A stretch of 64,000 nucleotides of DNA, from positions 1-64,000 of the forward strand of contig DASXXS010000190.1 in the NCBI GenBank assembly GCA_036502925.1, in the 5' to 3' direction. Below, piece after piece: positions 33,110-43,534 of this stretch. The notes below the pieces were generated by a model. The model saw nothing but the letters and a program-made list of their open reading frames with translations, did not search any database and was not told the origin of the DNA. The translations under genes and the position numbers were made by a program. The stretch's first letter is position 1. Each line of letters opens with the position of its first letter. The DNA is from VAZQ01 sp036502925 (GTDB taxonomy: Bacteria > Pseudomonadota > Alphaproteobacteria > Rhizobiales > Xanthobacteraceae).

Positions 33110-34507
33110 TTGCCTCTTGACCCGGTTCTGCTGTCGCGCGTTCAATTCGCCTGGGTCGTCGGCTGGCACGTCCTGTTGCCCGCTTTCACGATCGGTCTTG
33201 CCTCCTTCATTGCCTTTCTCGAAGGCGGCTACGCCTTGACCAAACGTCCCATTTTTCTCGACCTGTCCCAATTCTGGTTGCGGATCTTCGCGATCTCCTT
33301 CGGCATGGGGGTGGTGACCGGCATCGTCATGCCGTTCCAGTTGGGCACCAACTGGAGCCGCTTTGCCGACGACACCGGCAATGTGATCTCTCCCCTATTG
33401 GGTTACGAGGGCTTGACCGCATTCTTCCTCGAAGCGACGTTCCTAGGGGTGCTCCTATTCGGCCGCAAGCTGGTGCCCCCATTCATGCATTTCGTCGCCG
33501 CCGTGCTGGTGGCGGTGGGCACGCTGTCCTCTTCGTTCTGGATTCTCGCGACCAACAGCTGGATGCAAACTCCTGTCGGGCACGAGATCATCGACGGTCG
33601 ATTTTTCCCGCAGGATTGGCTGGAGATCGTTTTCAATCCGTCGTTCCCGTACCGGTTGGCCCATACGGTGAGCGCCTTCTATGTGACCACGGCCTTTGTG
33701 GTGCTGGGGGTCGGCGCCTACACGCTGCGGCGCCGCCGACCGGTCGAGCACGGGCGCCTGATGCTGCGGCTCGCGCTGTGGTTCCTCGCGATCTTCGTGC
33801 CGGTGCAAGTCGTCATCGGAGATTTGCACGGCCTCAATACGCTGGCCTACCAGCCCGCCAAGCTCGCCGCCATCGAGGGCCTGTGGGACGGCGGAAACGG
33901 GGTTCCGGCCTCCATCATCGGCTGGCCCGACCAAACGGCGGAACGAAACCGCGGCGAGATCGCGATCCCGCGGTTGGGCAGCCTCTATCTCACCCACTCC
34001 TGGGATGGCGCGGTCAAAGGCCTCAAGGACTTCCCGGCCGATCAGCGCCCTCCGGTTTTGATCGTCTATTTCACGTTTCGGATCATGGTCGGGATCGCGC
34101 TCCTGATGCTGACTATGGTGGCGGCCGGCCTCGTGCTGATGGCGCAAGGCCGGCTCGATCGGGCAGGCTGGTATCTGCGGCTGTGCCAGCTCACCAGTTG
34201 TCTTGGGTTCATCGCCGTCATCGCCGGATGGACCACCACAGAAGTCGGACGACAACCCTGGACGGTCTACGGCTTGCTGCGAACCGCGGACTCGGTGTCG
34301 CCATCGCTCGCGGGCTCCGATGTGCTGCTTTCGCTTCTGCTGTGTGTGGCGGTGTATCTGGTCATCTATCCGGTGGGGCTCCTTGCCATGCTGCGGATCG
34401 TCTGGCGCGGCCCGGTTTCGACAGAAGAGCTGGAACCAATCGCCGCCGGGCGACACATGGCGCCGATCGAGGCGCTGTCGCGGGCAACGCCGGAGGCGGC
34501 GCGATGA
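33110..34507 (+). CDS. cydA: Cytochrome bd ubiquinol oxidase subunit I (CIO-type)
   Basis: Quinol-oxidising, haem-binding subunit of a bd-type terminal oxidase in the inner membrane. 465 residues with nine predicted helices. Haem ligands: His20 in GWHVLLPAF and the His of LAHTVSAFY (near residue 185). The Q-loop is short, with the GRQPWTVYGLLRTADSVSP signature, as in cyanide-insensitive oxidases. The start is TTG at 33110 after GAGGGG; MPLDPVLLSRVQFAW is the normal family N-terminus, which supports it. The stop overlaps cydB by 4 bp. Known members give high-affinity, cyanide- and NO-tolerant respiration. Confidence 0.95.
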   Translation: MPLDPVLLSRVQFAWVVGWHVLLPAFTIGLASFIAFLEGGYALTKRPIFLDLSQFWLRIFAISFGMGVVTGIVMPFQLGTNWSRFADDTGNVISPLLGYEGLTAFFLEATFLGVLLFGRKLVPPFMHFVAAVLVAVGTLSSSFWILATNSWMQTPVGHEIIDGRFFPQDWLEIVFNPSFPYRLAHTVSAFYVTTAFVVLGVGAYTLRRRRPVEHGRLMLRLALWFLAIFVPVQVVIGDLHGLNTLAYQPAKLAAIEGLWDGGNGVPASIIGWPDQTAERNRGEIAIPRLGSLYLTHSWDGAVKGLKDFPADQRPPVLIVYFTFRIMVGIALLMLTMVAAGLVLMAQGRLDRAGWYLRLCQLTSCLGFIAVIAGWTTTEVGRQPWTVYGLLRTADSVSPSLAGSDVLLSLLLCVAVYLVIYPVGLLAMLRIVWRGPVSTEELEPIAAGRHMAPIEALSRATPEAAR

Positions 34508-35514
34508 CGCCGACCCTCAGTCTGGTCCCGGTCTGGACGGTCATTCTTGCACTGGCGGTTTTTTTCTACGTCGCCCTGGACGGTTTCGATCTCGGCGTCG
34601 GCATGCTCTACAATTTTGCGCCCGATCGGCGGGCCCGCGACGTGCTGATGAATTCGATCGCGCCGATCTGGGACGGCAACGAGACTTGGCTCATCCTGGG
34701 AAGCGTGGGCCTGCTGGCGGCCTTTCCGCTCGCCTTCGCCATCATCATCCCGGCGGTCTACTTTCCGATCCTGCTGATGCTGCTCGCGCTGATCTTTCGC
34801 GGGCTCGCCTTCGAATTTCGCTATCGGGATGCCGAGCACCGGACCTTCTGGGACCACGGCTTCGCTTACGGGTCGGCGTTTGCAGCCTTTGCGCAAGGCG
34901 TGGTCTTGGGTGCCTTCATCCAGGGATTTCACGTCGAAGGCCGGCACTACGTCGGCAGCTCGTTCGACTGCTTCACGCCCTTTTCGGCCTTCACCGGCGT
35001 TGCCTTGATGTGCGGCTACGCGCTCCTCGGCGCCGGTTGGCTGGTGATCAAGACCGACGGCGCGCTGCAGGATTGGGCGCGCGCGCTCGGCCGGCGCGCA
35101 CTGATCGGCACGGCGCTGGCCATTGCGGTGGTCAGCCTGTGGACGCCGCTGATCGATTCCCATATCGCGGCGCGCTGGTTTTCCTGGCCGAACATCGCGG
35201 TTCTCGCCCCGGTGCCGCTCATCACCGCCGGCCTCGTTTGGTTCGAATGGTGGTCGCTCGACAACGGACCCGACCACGCGCCCTTCCTGGGCGCGCTCGG
35301 TCTCTTCGTGATGTCCTATTGCGGCATCGCCATCAGTCTATGGCCGATGATCGTGCCCGGACATTACACGCTCGATGAGGCCGCGGCCTCGGAAAGCACC
35401 CAGGCCTTTCTGCTGGTCGGCACGCTCATTCTCCTGCCGGTGATCCTGTTCTATACGGGTTGGTCGTATTGGGTGTTTCGCGGCAAGGTGCGCGCCGACA
35501 GCGGCTATCATTGA
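34504..35514 (+). CDS. cydB: Cytochrome bd ubiquinol oxidase subunit II
   Basis: Second subunit of the bd oxidase, 336 residues, multi-pass. Family marks: FYVALDGFDLGVGMLYNF, APIWDGNETWLILGSVGLLA, FPLAFAIIIPAVYFPILLML, FEFRYRD and SYCGIAISLWPMIVP. The ATG overlaps the cydA stop (ATGA). A longer frame from 33616 is only the shadow of cydA. No cydX-like ORF or cydDC assembly genes follow; the next 280 bp contain no recognised gene, only a TCATTAATGA palindrome at 35662-35671. Confidence 0.95.
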   Translation: MTPTLSLVPVWTVILALAVFFYVALDGFDLGVGMLYNFAPDRRARDVLMNSIAPIWDGNETWLILGSVGLLAAFPLAFAIIIPAVYFPILLMLLALIFRGLAFEFRYRDAEHRTFWDHGFAYGSAFAAFAQGVVLGAFIQGFHVEGRHYVGSSFDCFTPFSAFTGVALMCGYALLGAGWLVIKTDGALQDWARALGRRALIGTALAIAVVSLWTPLIDSHIAARWFSWPNIAVLAPVPLITAGLVWFEWWSLDNGPDHAPFLGALGLFVMSYCGIAISLWPMIVPGHYTLDEAAASESTQAFLLVGTLILLPVILFYTGWSYWVFRGKVRADSGYH

Positions 35515-35794
35515 CCCCGGACGGCGGCGCTGGCCAACGGCTCCCGACGAGGCGCAAGCCGCATGGATTCTGGCCGCAATTGCCGGCCTTGCCTTGAATT
35601 GTAGTTACCAGGCGGGTTAGGGCTGGGCCACGGGCAGTGATCAATTTTATACAGACTTCATTCATTAATGAGCGCATGGTGCCGGTAAGTGGCGCAGCAC
35701 CAGGCGGCCACGGCTTCAATTCAATCGATCGACCGGAACCCATCCGGGTCTCCGCCGCCCTCGCTCCGAACGATGTCGGGCGAAAGGAAACACC

Positions 35795-36160
35795 ATGGAA
35801 TTGCCCTCAATCCTGCAAGGCGAGTCGCTCATACGTCTCTTGCAAGGAGCGGTCGCCGGCTTTCTCGCCACTGCGATCATCGGCTTCAATTGGGGTGGAT
35901 GGATGCTGGAAAGCACGGCCAAGCAAATGGCCGAGAAGAGCGCGAACAGCGCGGTCGTGACGGTTCTGGCTCCCATGTGTGCCGACAAGTTCCGGCAGGC
36001 CGCGGACTCCACGCTCAACATGGCCGAGCTGAACAAGGTCAGCTCGTGGATGCAGGATTCCTACATCGAGAAGGGCGGATGGGCGACCTTCCCGGGCGAG
36101 ACCTCGCCCGAGCGCGGTGTCGCCCAGGCCTGCGCGAATCTGCTGACGGCTTTGAAATAA
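35795..36160 (+). CDS. Conserved small membrane-anchored protein of unknown function
   Basis: 121 residues starting MELPSILQGESLIRLLQG with AAAGGAAA upstream. One hydrophobic segment (GAVAGFLATAIIGFNWGGW) is followed by a polar part with two cysteines (LAPMCADKFRQAADSTLN; VAQACANLL). Similar short proteins with a GFxWGGW motif occur in rhizobia and relatives, with no known role; this recall is from memory. It precedes the desaturase gene by 93 bp in the same orientation. Confidence 0.75.
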   Translation: MELPSILQGESLIRLLQGAVAGFLATAIIGFNWGGWMLESTAKQMAEKSANSAVVTVLAPMCADKFRQAADSTLNMAELNKVSSWMQDSYIEKGGWATFPGETSPERGVAQACANLLTALK

Positions 36161-36253
36161 GTGCGATACGAAAGCCAATCGGGCTGCCCCTCGGCGATGG
36201 CAAGGAGCGGCCCGCTTCGCTGTTGCGATTGAACCCCATGGATTGAGAGTCAA

Positions 36254-37288
36254 ATGCACAGACTGAATTGCCCTATCGCCGCGGCGCCGGATGCCCGCGG
36301 CTTGACGCAGCTGCTCGCCCGCTATCGCGCTCCGAGCCTGGGACGCAGCACGACCGAGCTCGCCATCACGGCCATCCCCCTGGTGCTGGTCTGGATTCTG
36401 ATGTGGGCGACCCTGGGCATCGGCTACTGGCTTTGCCTGCTGCTCGCCATCCCGGCTGCGGGCCTGCTGGTGCGGCTGTTCATGATCCAGCACGACTGCG
36501 GTCACGGCGCGTTCTTCCGCCACCGCCTGGCCAACGACTGGGTGGGGCGCGTGATCGGGGTGCTGACGCTCACACCCTATGACTTCTGGCGCAGCACTCA
36601 CGCCATTCACCATTCGACCTCGGGCAATCTTGATCGGCGCGGAACCGGCGACATCGACACATTGACGGTGCGCGAATACCTGGCGCGGTCGCGATGGGGA
36701 CGCCTGCGCTATCGGGTCTACCGTCACCCGCTCATCATGTTCGGCTTCGGTCCGGCCTATCTGTTCCTCGTTCGGCACCGGCTGCCGGTCGGCCTCATGC
36801 GTCAGGGCTGGTGGCCATGGCTCAGCACGATGGCGACCAACCTCGCCATCGCGGTGATCGCCGCGACCATGATTTGGCTGGTGGGCGTCGGTCCGTTCCT
36901 GCTCGTGCATCTCCCGATCATGCTGCTCGCGGCCTCGATCGGGGTCTGGCTGTTTTATGTCCAGCACCAGTTCGAGAACACAAGATGGACAAACGACGGC
37001 GACTGGAGCCTGCACGAGGTGGCGCTGCACGGCAGCTCCTATTACGACTTGCCGGCGGTCCTGCGCTGGTTCACCGCCAACATCGGCATGCATCACATCC
37101 ATCATTTGTGCAGCCGAATCCCCTACTACCGGCTGCCGCTGGTGCTGCGCCAGCACCCCGACCTAGGCGGCATCGGCCGGCTTACTTTGGGAGAGAGCCT
37201 GGGCTGTGTTCGGCTGGCGCTATGGGATGAGAATCAGCAACGGCTCGTCTCTTTCAACGACGTACGCCGGCGTCCTGCCGCTGCTTGA
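36254..37288 (+). CDS. Fatty acid desaturase
   Basis: Membrane di-iron desaturase, 344 residues. All three histidine boxes are present: HDCGH near residue 80, HAIHHSTSGNLDRR, and HHIHH in NIGMHHIHHLCSRIPYYRLP. Hydrophobic pairs lie between them. The product class is the bacterial omega-3/delta-12-like acyl-lipid group; position specificity cannot be told. It would adjust membrane fluidity. Start ATG 36254 after GAGAG. Confidence 0.93.
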   Translation: MHRLNCPIAAAPDARGLTQLLARYRAPSLGRSTTELAITAIPLVLVWILMWATLGIGYWLCLLLAIPAAGLLVRLFMIQHDCGHGAFFRHRLANDWVGRVIGVLTLTPYDFWRSTHAIHHSTSGNLDRRGTGDIDTLTVREYLARSRWGRLRYRVYRHPLIMFGFGPAYLFLVRHRLPVGLMRQGWWPWLSTMATNLAIAVIAATMIWLVGVGPFLLVHLPIMLLAASIGVWLFYVQHQFENTRWTNDGDWSLHEVALHGSSYYDLPAVLRWFTANIGMHHIHHLCSRIPYYRLPLVLRQHPDLGGIGRLTLGESLGCVRLALWDENQQRLVSFNDVRRRPAAA

Positions 37289-37339
37289 CCGCGGGGCGAG
37301 ACGTCGCTCCGGCGTGTGACATCATGCGAGGAAGAGCAC

Positions 37340-37516
37340 GTGGCCGCCGACGAATTGCCGCCCGAAGCGGAAGGCTCGGCAACCTGCGCTGATTGCGGAA
37401 TGGAATTGGTCGTTGCCCGGGTCACGCCGGTCTGGTTCGGCGGCGAGTTCGAGGAGCTGACGCTCGCATGCAAGAGCTGCGGGTTCACGAAAAAAATCAA
37501 GATCAAACGGAGCTGA
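37340..37516 (+). CDS. Small zinc-ribbon protein
   Basis: 58 residues starting at GTG 37340 (AADELPPEAEGSATCADC), with GAGGA placed correctly; a GTG at 37316 would add eight residues. CADC and CKSC, 30 residues apart, form a four-cysteine zinc ribbon, and the tail KKIKIKRS is basic. Probably a nucleic-acid-binding or regulatory accessory. Its ELPPEAEGSAT segment is nearly repeated at the N-terminus of the sigma factor 1 kb downstream (EVPPDTEGSAT). Confidence 0.7.
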   Translation: MAADELPPEAEGSATCADCGMELVVARVTPVWFGGEFEELTLACKSCGFTKKIKIKRS

Positions 37517-37796
37517 CCTGGGTCCGTTGTATTCGATAAACCGAGCTCACGGTCTGATCGAGACAGCGGGCATTTTCCGGTACGATCTCCTTCAGCGCTG
37601 AGCCGGGTCATAAATTTCATCTTCGCGGGTTGACTTTTTGATCGGGATCGCTTGCTTCATTTGCAGGTTTGTAGAAGATTCGTGAATCTCGGTGAGTGAA
37701 ACGAGAAACGCATGCAGCGGTAATATCGAACTGAAATCGCTTGGCAGATGAATTCAGAAGGTGCTAGAACCGCGCCTTCATTGGAGGAAAGTTGAA

Positions 37797-37967
37797 ATGG
37801 CGAAGAAGATCAAACGTCGTGCTTGGACCAAGTCGGATGTTCGCGAGCTCAAGACCCATGCGCGGCAGAAGACCCCGGCACCCAAGATTGCACGGGCAAT
37901 GAAAAGAACCCTTGGGGCGACCAGACAAAAGGCATTCCAATTGGGCGTTTCCCTGGATTCGCGTTGA
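37797..37967 (+). CDS. Small basic regulator-like protein
   Basis: 56 residues starting MAKKIKRRAWTKSDVRELKT, with a strong GGAGGAAA ribosome site. It contains a Myb/SANT- or HTH-like helix pair (WTKSDVRELKTHARQKTPAP, then KIARAMKRTLGATRQKAFQL). This short protein is widespread in Hyphomicrobiales, to my recollection, and no function is established. The 280 bp upstream are relatively AT-rich and hold no other gene I can support. Confidence 0.8.
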   Translation: MAKKIKRRAWTKSDVRELKTHARQKTPAPKIARAMKRTLGATRQKAFQLGVSLDSR

Positions 37968-38013
37968 CACGGGCAACCTCTAAAAGCGTCCCTCGATCTG
38001 CCGAGTGGCGGGA

Positions 38014-38081
38014 GCCCATTTTAGCGCGCACCATAACGGGTGCGCCTCATGCATGCGCAATCGGCGCGCGTGAAAATGGGC
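38014..38081 (+). promoter_or_regulatory. Structured leader hairpin covering a ribosome site
   Basis: GCCCATTTT (38014-38022) pairs perfectly with AAAATGGGC (38073-38081). Inside it CGCGC pairs with GCGCG, and a nested hairpin GCGCACC (38026-38032)/GGTGCGC (38039-38045) is possible as an alternative. The 3' strand contains the only purine-rich ribosome site (GGGC) for the ORF at 38089, which leads into rpoD. It could be a thermosensor-like or other translational switch, or a terminator of the preceding small gene. Confidence 0.45.
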
Positions 38082-38088
38082 GCCCAGC

Positions 38089-38292
38089 ATGTTGAACTCG
38101 CTCCTCGCTCATAAGGTTGCCGTCGGCCGGATACTCAGCGTGATCGGCGCGACGGCAACCGTCGTGATCTTCGAATATTTCTTTGAATTGGCTTGGTATA
38201 TATCGGTTCCGGTCGGCGCCCTGGCCTACGTAACAATGCCCATGCTGTGGACCGAGTTGCTTGATTCTGTTGTGCTCCGATCCCCGCGTTGA
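38089..38292 (+). CDS. Small membrane protein upstream of rpoD
   Basis: 67 residues, MLNSLLAHKVAVGRILSVIG onward, with two hydrophobic segments (VGRILSVIGATATVVIFEYF and YISVPVGALAYVTMPML). It ends 7 bp before the sigma factor start, so the two may be translationally linked. Not recognised as a family; coding status rests on hydrophobic pattern and tight spacing. Confidence 0.5.
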   Translation: MLNSLLAHKVAVGRILSVIGATATVVIFEYFFELAWYISVPVGALAYVTMPMLWTELLDSVVLRSPR

Positions 38293-38299
38293 GCTGAAT

Positions 38300-40384
<2,085 letters not shown>

Positions 40385-40543
40385 AAAGCCATGAATCCGC
40401 CCGAGCCGCGGCTCCGGCGCCATGCCAGATATATCTTTGCCGCGCAGGGCTGGTTTTTCCGCGGTTTCTGCTTAACTTCGATAGCGGGGGCTGGGGTGAT
40501 TTGATTCATGTTTTGTATATCGTTTTGATGAAGGAATCGAGCA

Positions 40544-40813
40544 ATGGCGCGACAAGACAGCAAGACCATAACACTGGCGCAACCCGCCCCGATCGTCGAA
40601 GAGCCGGTGCCGGAGCTCCTGGGCCGGCGCAAGAGGCCGGAGGTCGGCCAATTCCGCCTGCTGGTGGATCGGCAGACGAAGGCGTCGTTTGCAACCTATG
40701 AAGCTGCCGAGAAGGCAGCGATGGCGATCAAGACCGGGCATCCGATCGTAAGCGTGGTGGTCTACGACGCGAAAGAGGGCGAAAACCACGTGATGGAGTT
40801 GGCGAAAGAGTAA
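40544..40813 (+). CDS. Small conserved hypothetical protein
   Basis: 89 residues starting MARQDSKTITLAQPAPIVEE with AAGGAA upstream. A Pro-rich lead is followed by a compact alpha/beta unit (GQFRLLVDRQTKASFATYEA, AAEKAAMAIKTGHPIVSVVVYD), which resembles short single-domain proteins found across rhizobia. No function known. Same strand as rpoD but 160 bp away, with its own probable promoter. Confidence 0.7.
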   Translation: MARQDSKTITLAQPAPIVEEPVPELLGRRKRPEVGQFRLLVDRQTKASFATYEAAEKAAMAIKTGHPIVSVVVYDAKEGENHVMELAKE

Positions 40814-41145
40814 TTCCTGTAACGCGGCATGCACAGTTTGTTTACCCGCGGCTCCCAGCGAATCGGCCGCTCCCTGTTCGTTCCTCGGGAACGTAGAGCG
40901 AACGCAGCAACAATCTGAGGCCGGTCGTGATGTCGTTCCTGCGAAAGCAGGGACCAATGCGCCGTGTCCTTTCGGTCGGCTGCGGCTGCAAGGCCCGTCG
41001 AAGAGCATCAGGGCGTTTACCCCCGTCTTCGAGCGTGTGAAGAAACCTGCCGAAGGGACATGAGGCGTCCGCTAGAAATGATTGCAGCTCGGACGTACCC
41101 GAGCTGCAATGCGATGATTGACGTTCTTTCGGTCGCGCGGCCCGT
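40814..41145. other. Intergenic region between convergent genes
   Basis: 332 bp without a supported gene. It holds a single short hairpin, CCTGC-GAAA-GCAGG (40938-40951), in a TTCCTGCGAAAGCAGGGA context that resembles the common proteobacterial 'GCGAAAGC' intergenic repeat, and a long terminator-like hairpin at 41081-41110. Open frames here are not convincing. Confidence 0.6.
41081..41110. terminator. 12-bp perfect stem, probable bidirectional terminator
   Basis: ATTGCAGCTCGG (41081-41092), six-nt loop, CCGAGCTGCAAT (41099-41110). It stands between the convergent genes at 40544 (+) and 41146 (-). The stem is perfect and long; a U-tract is lacking on both sides, so factor-independent termination is likely but not assured. 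Confidence 0.65.
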
Positions 41146-43305
41146 TCACCTCGCCAGCGGATCGGGCCGCATCTGGAAGTGCACGATCTTGGGCGACGTT
41201 CCCTTGCCGCCCTCGAGATGGAACGGCGTCCTGTTGCCGGTGTTCGACCACACGCCGCGGCCTTTCCAGCCGGCATTGGGATCGTCGATGCGCCCGTCGA
41301 GCGCTTTGGCCCAGAACCCCATGGGATAGGGCACGACCAGGTTGATCATCTTGCCGTCCTTGAGGGCGATCAGCGAGTCGTTCTGGTTGCCGGTGGCGAA
41401 CGGAACATCGTTGCCGAGCCCGAACGTGTTGTGCTGGTCGACCCACGCGTAGTAGGGGGTCTCGCCGCTGCCGTTGTCGGTGACATTGCCGAGCTGCGGT
41501 CCCGGCAACGGATAGAGCGTCCAGCCCTCCGGGCAGTGATTGCCGGTTGCGGTCGGGCCGTTGAGCGGGCCTTTGCACTTGCTGCGGTCGAAGGCGCCGA
41601 GATGGCCGCTCGCGAGCGCCGACCACATCACGCCTTTGCTATCGATGTCGGCGCCGCGCGGCGAGTAGCCCGGCAGCGGCACGTTATAGATTTCCGACAG
41701 CGCGGTCGCGGGCGGGTTCGAGCCCGGATCGACCCGCACCACGGAGCCCGGATATCCGGTCACCGAGCCCCAGATCGTATTATCGGCCGGGTTCGGCGCA
41801 ACCGCATAGAAGCCGACCCGGATGCGCTTCTGCTTGGCGGGATCGACCGGCTGGTTCGGCTCGACATATTCACCGCCGCGGTGGCCGAGGCCGTTGGTGT
41901 CGAGAATGAACGCGGTCCAGCCTTGCGCCTTGGCCTCGTCGCCGGTCTCTTCCAGGACCTTGGTATTGATCCATCCCAGCACTTCGGCGCCGATGCCGCC
42001 CGAGCTTGCCCACAGCGTGCGGTCCTTGTCGAAGCCGAACTGCACGTGATGGGTCGGGAAGCAGGTATCCACCAGCGTGAACTTCTTGGTGTCCGGGTCG
42101 AGCATCGCGACTTCGCGGTTCGACTTGTCGATAGGGAACAGCTTCGCCGACGGATGGTCCGAGCCCTTCTTGCAGTAGTCGGGATTGTTCACACCGCGGA
42201 TGCGCGCCGCGTACCAGACCCGCGCCTTTTCATCCAGCATCAGGCTGTGCGGGATGGTCTGCGAGGTCCAGAGCTTCTCGTCGCCCCAATACGCCGACGG
42301 TGCGTACATTTCGGTCGAAAGGTTCGAGGGTGTCTTGGGATCGCGCACCGGAATCTTCACGCTCGTGGCGACGCTCTTGACCGGATCGAGAATCGGCACG
42401 TTGTCGGTGCTGTTCTCGGTCGCGCCGTAGAGCGATCCGTAGGCGTTGATCGTGGGGTTGCGCTTGTCGGTGGCGATCTCGTCATGGAGATAGGTCTTGG
42501 GGCCGGACCAGTCCCAGACCGTGATGACGACATTGCGCTCCAGGCCTTGCGGGCGCGGCGGCTTAGAGGCGGGAAGCTCGCCTTTGGCGATCCGATCGGT
42601 CCAATCGCCGAGCATCTTCAAGCCACGCTCGGTGCCATAGCGCTCGATGGTCTCGACCATCTCCTTGCTGGCTTGACCGGACTGGATGCGCCGGGTCCAG
42701 GCCTCGTATCCGGAGTTGAACTTGCCGAACTCTTGCGGGATCGTGCGGGTCGCCTTGGTGCCGATGGCGTGGCAGTGGAAGCAGCCGTCGGTCTTGAACT
42801 CCCGCAGGAACTGGGGCTGGGACTTGATGATCGGGTTGATTCCGTTGCCTTCGCTGCCGGGAAACTCGTTCTTGGCCGGAACATTGAGCATCGAAAGCCA
42901 GTAGATGGGCGGATAGTATTCGGCCGCCGCGGCCTCGTTCGGCGCCGGCACCGCGGTCAGGTTGAGGAGCTTGCCGGGCGCGGTCGCAACCTTGGGCGAA
43001 TCGATCAGGCCGTAGCCGCGGACCCACACGCTGTAATTGGCTTTCGGCAAATCAGGCATCACGTAGCGCCCCTGATCGTCGGTCACGACGATCTTGGCCA
43101 TCTTGGTGGGAAGATCGGTCGTTTCCGCGATCACCCACACGCCGGCTTCCGGTCCGTTGGGTCCGCTGACGACGCCGCCGAGGTCGGTATCGCCGATGCT
43201 GACCACTGCGGTCTGCTGCGCACTGAGCTGCGCCGGCGCGCCGGCCAAAACGGCGGCGATGGCGATGGCCGCGACGCTCAAATACAAAGCGCTTCTTCTC
43301 CTCAT
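41146..43305 (-). CDS. Secreted c-haem protein with carboxypeptidase-regulatory-like domain
   Basis: 719-residue exported protein starting MRRRSALYLSVAAIAIAAVL (signal peptide; AAAGGAG 8 nt upstream). Residues 35-120 form a carboxypeptidase-regulatory-like beta sandwich (VVSGPNGPEAGVWVIAETTD, DDQGRYVMPDLPKANYSVWV). A single c-type haem site CFHCH (Cys175, Cys178, His179) follows in a QFLREFKTDGCFHCHAIG context. The remaining 500 residues look like a beta-propeller (repeated aromatic strands, HSLMLDEKARVWYAARIRGV, HHVQFGFDKDRTLWASSGGI). Probably a periplasmic electron-transfer or dehydrogenase-like protein; the substrate is unknown. A longer frame to 43815 is spurious. Confidence 0.82.
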   Translation of the reverse strand: MRRRSALYLSVAAIAIAAVLAGAPAQLSAQQTAVVSIGDTDLGGVVSGPNGPEAGVWVIAETTDLPTKMAKIVVTDDQGRYVMPDLPKANYSVWVRGYGLIDSPKVATAPGKLLNLTAVPAPNEAAAAEYYPPIYWLSMLNVPAKNEFPGSEGNGINPIIKSQPQFLREFKTDGCFHCHAIGTKATRTIPQEFGKFNSGYEAWTRRIQSGQASKEMVETIERYGTERGLKMLGDWTDRIAKGELPASKPPRPQGLERNVVITVWDWSGPKTYLHDEIATDKRNPTINAYGSLYGATENSTDNVPILDPVKSVATSVKIPVRDPKTPSNLSTEMYAPSAYWGDEKLWTSQTIPHSLMLDEKARVWYAARIRGVNNPDYCKKGSDHPSAKLFPIDKSNREVAMLDPDTKKFTLVDTCFPTHHVQFGFDKDRTLWASSGGIGAEVLGWINTKVLEETGDEAKAQGWTAFILDTNGLGHRGGEYVEPNQPVDPAKQKRIRVGFYAVAPNPADNTIWGSVTGYPGSVVRVDPGSNPPATALSEIYNVPLPGYSPRGADIDSKGVMWSALASGHLGAFDRSKCKGPLNGPTATGNHCPEGWTLYPLPGPQLGNVTDNGSGETPYYAWVDQHNTFGLGNDVPFATGNQNDSLIALKDGKMINLVVPYPMGFWAKALDGRIDDPNAGWKGRGVWSNTGNRTPFHLEGGKGTSPKIVHFQMRPDPLAR

Positions 43306-43534
43306 GTGCCTGCTCCTTTGTTTTCTCCACGGGCGCCCTGGCTCCGTGCCTCCACCGACGCAATGATAGCACAATTCGACAGGCTGTCTTTGCGAATTGG
43401 CCGCGGACATCGGGTGGTTCCCGCCGCAGCAAGTCGGGCTTGCTTGGCCAGGATGGCCCTCGCGGCTCGCGTGCAAGCCCGGGGCAAAGCCCGGCCCCTG
43501 GCGCTTTTTCAGCTGCCGCAATACCGTGGCGGCC

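Noticed and set aside
35515..35620. Possible CydX-like small subunit after cydB
   Set aside because: A frame reading AAWILAAIAGLALN exists but has no start codon or ribosome site and no CydX signature.
37630..37658. TTGACT at 37630-37635 as a promoter for the small basic protein
   Set aside because: No acceptable -10 at 16-18 bp; only TGCTTC is present.
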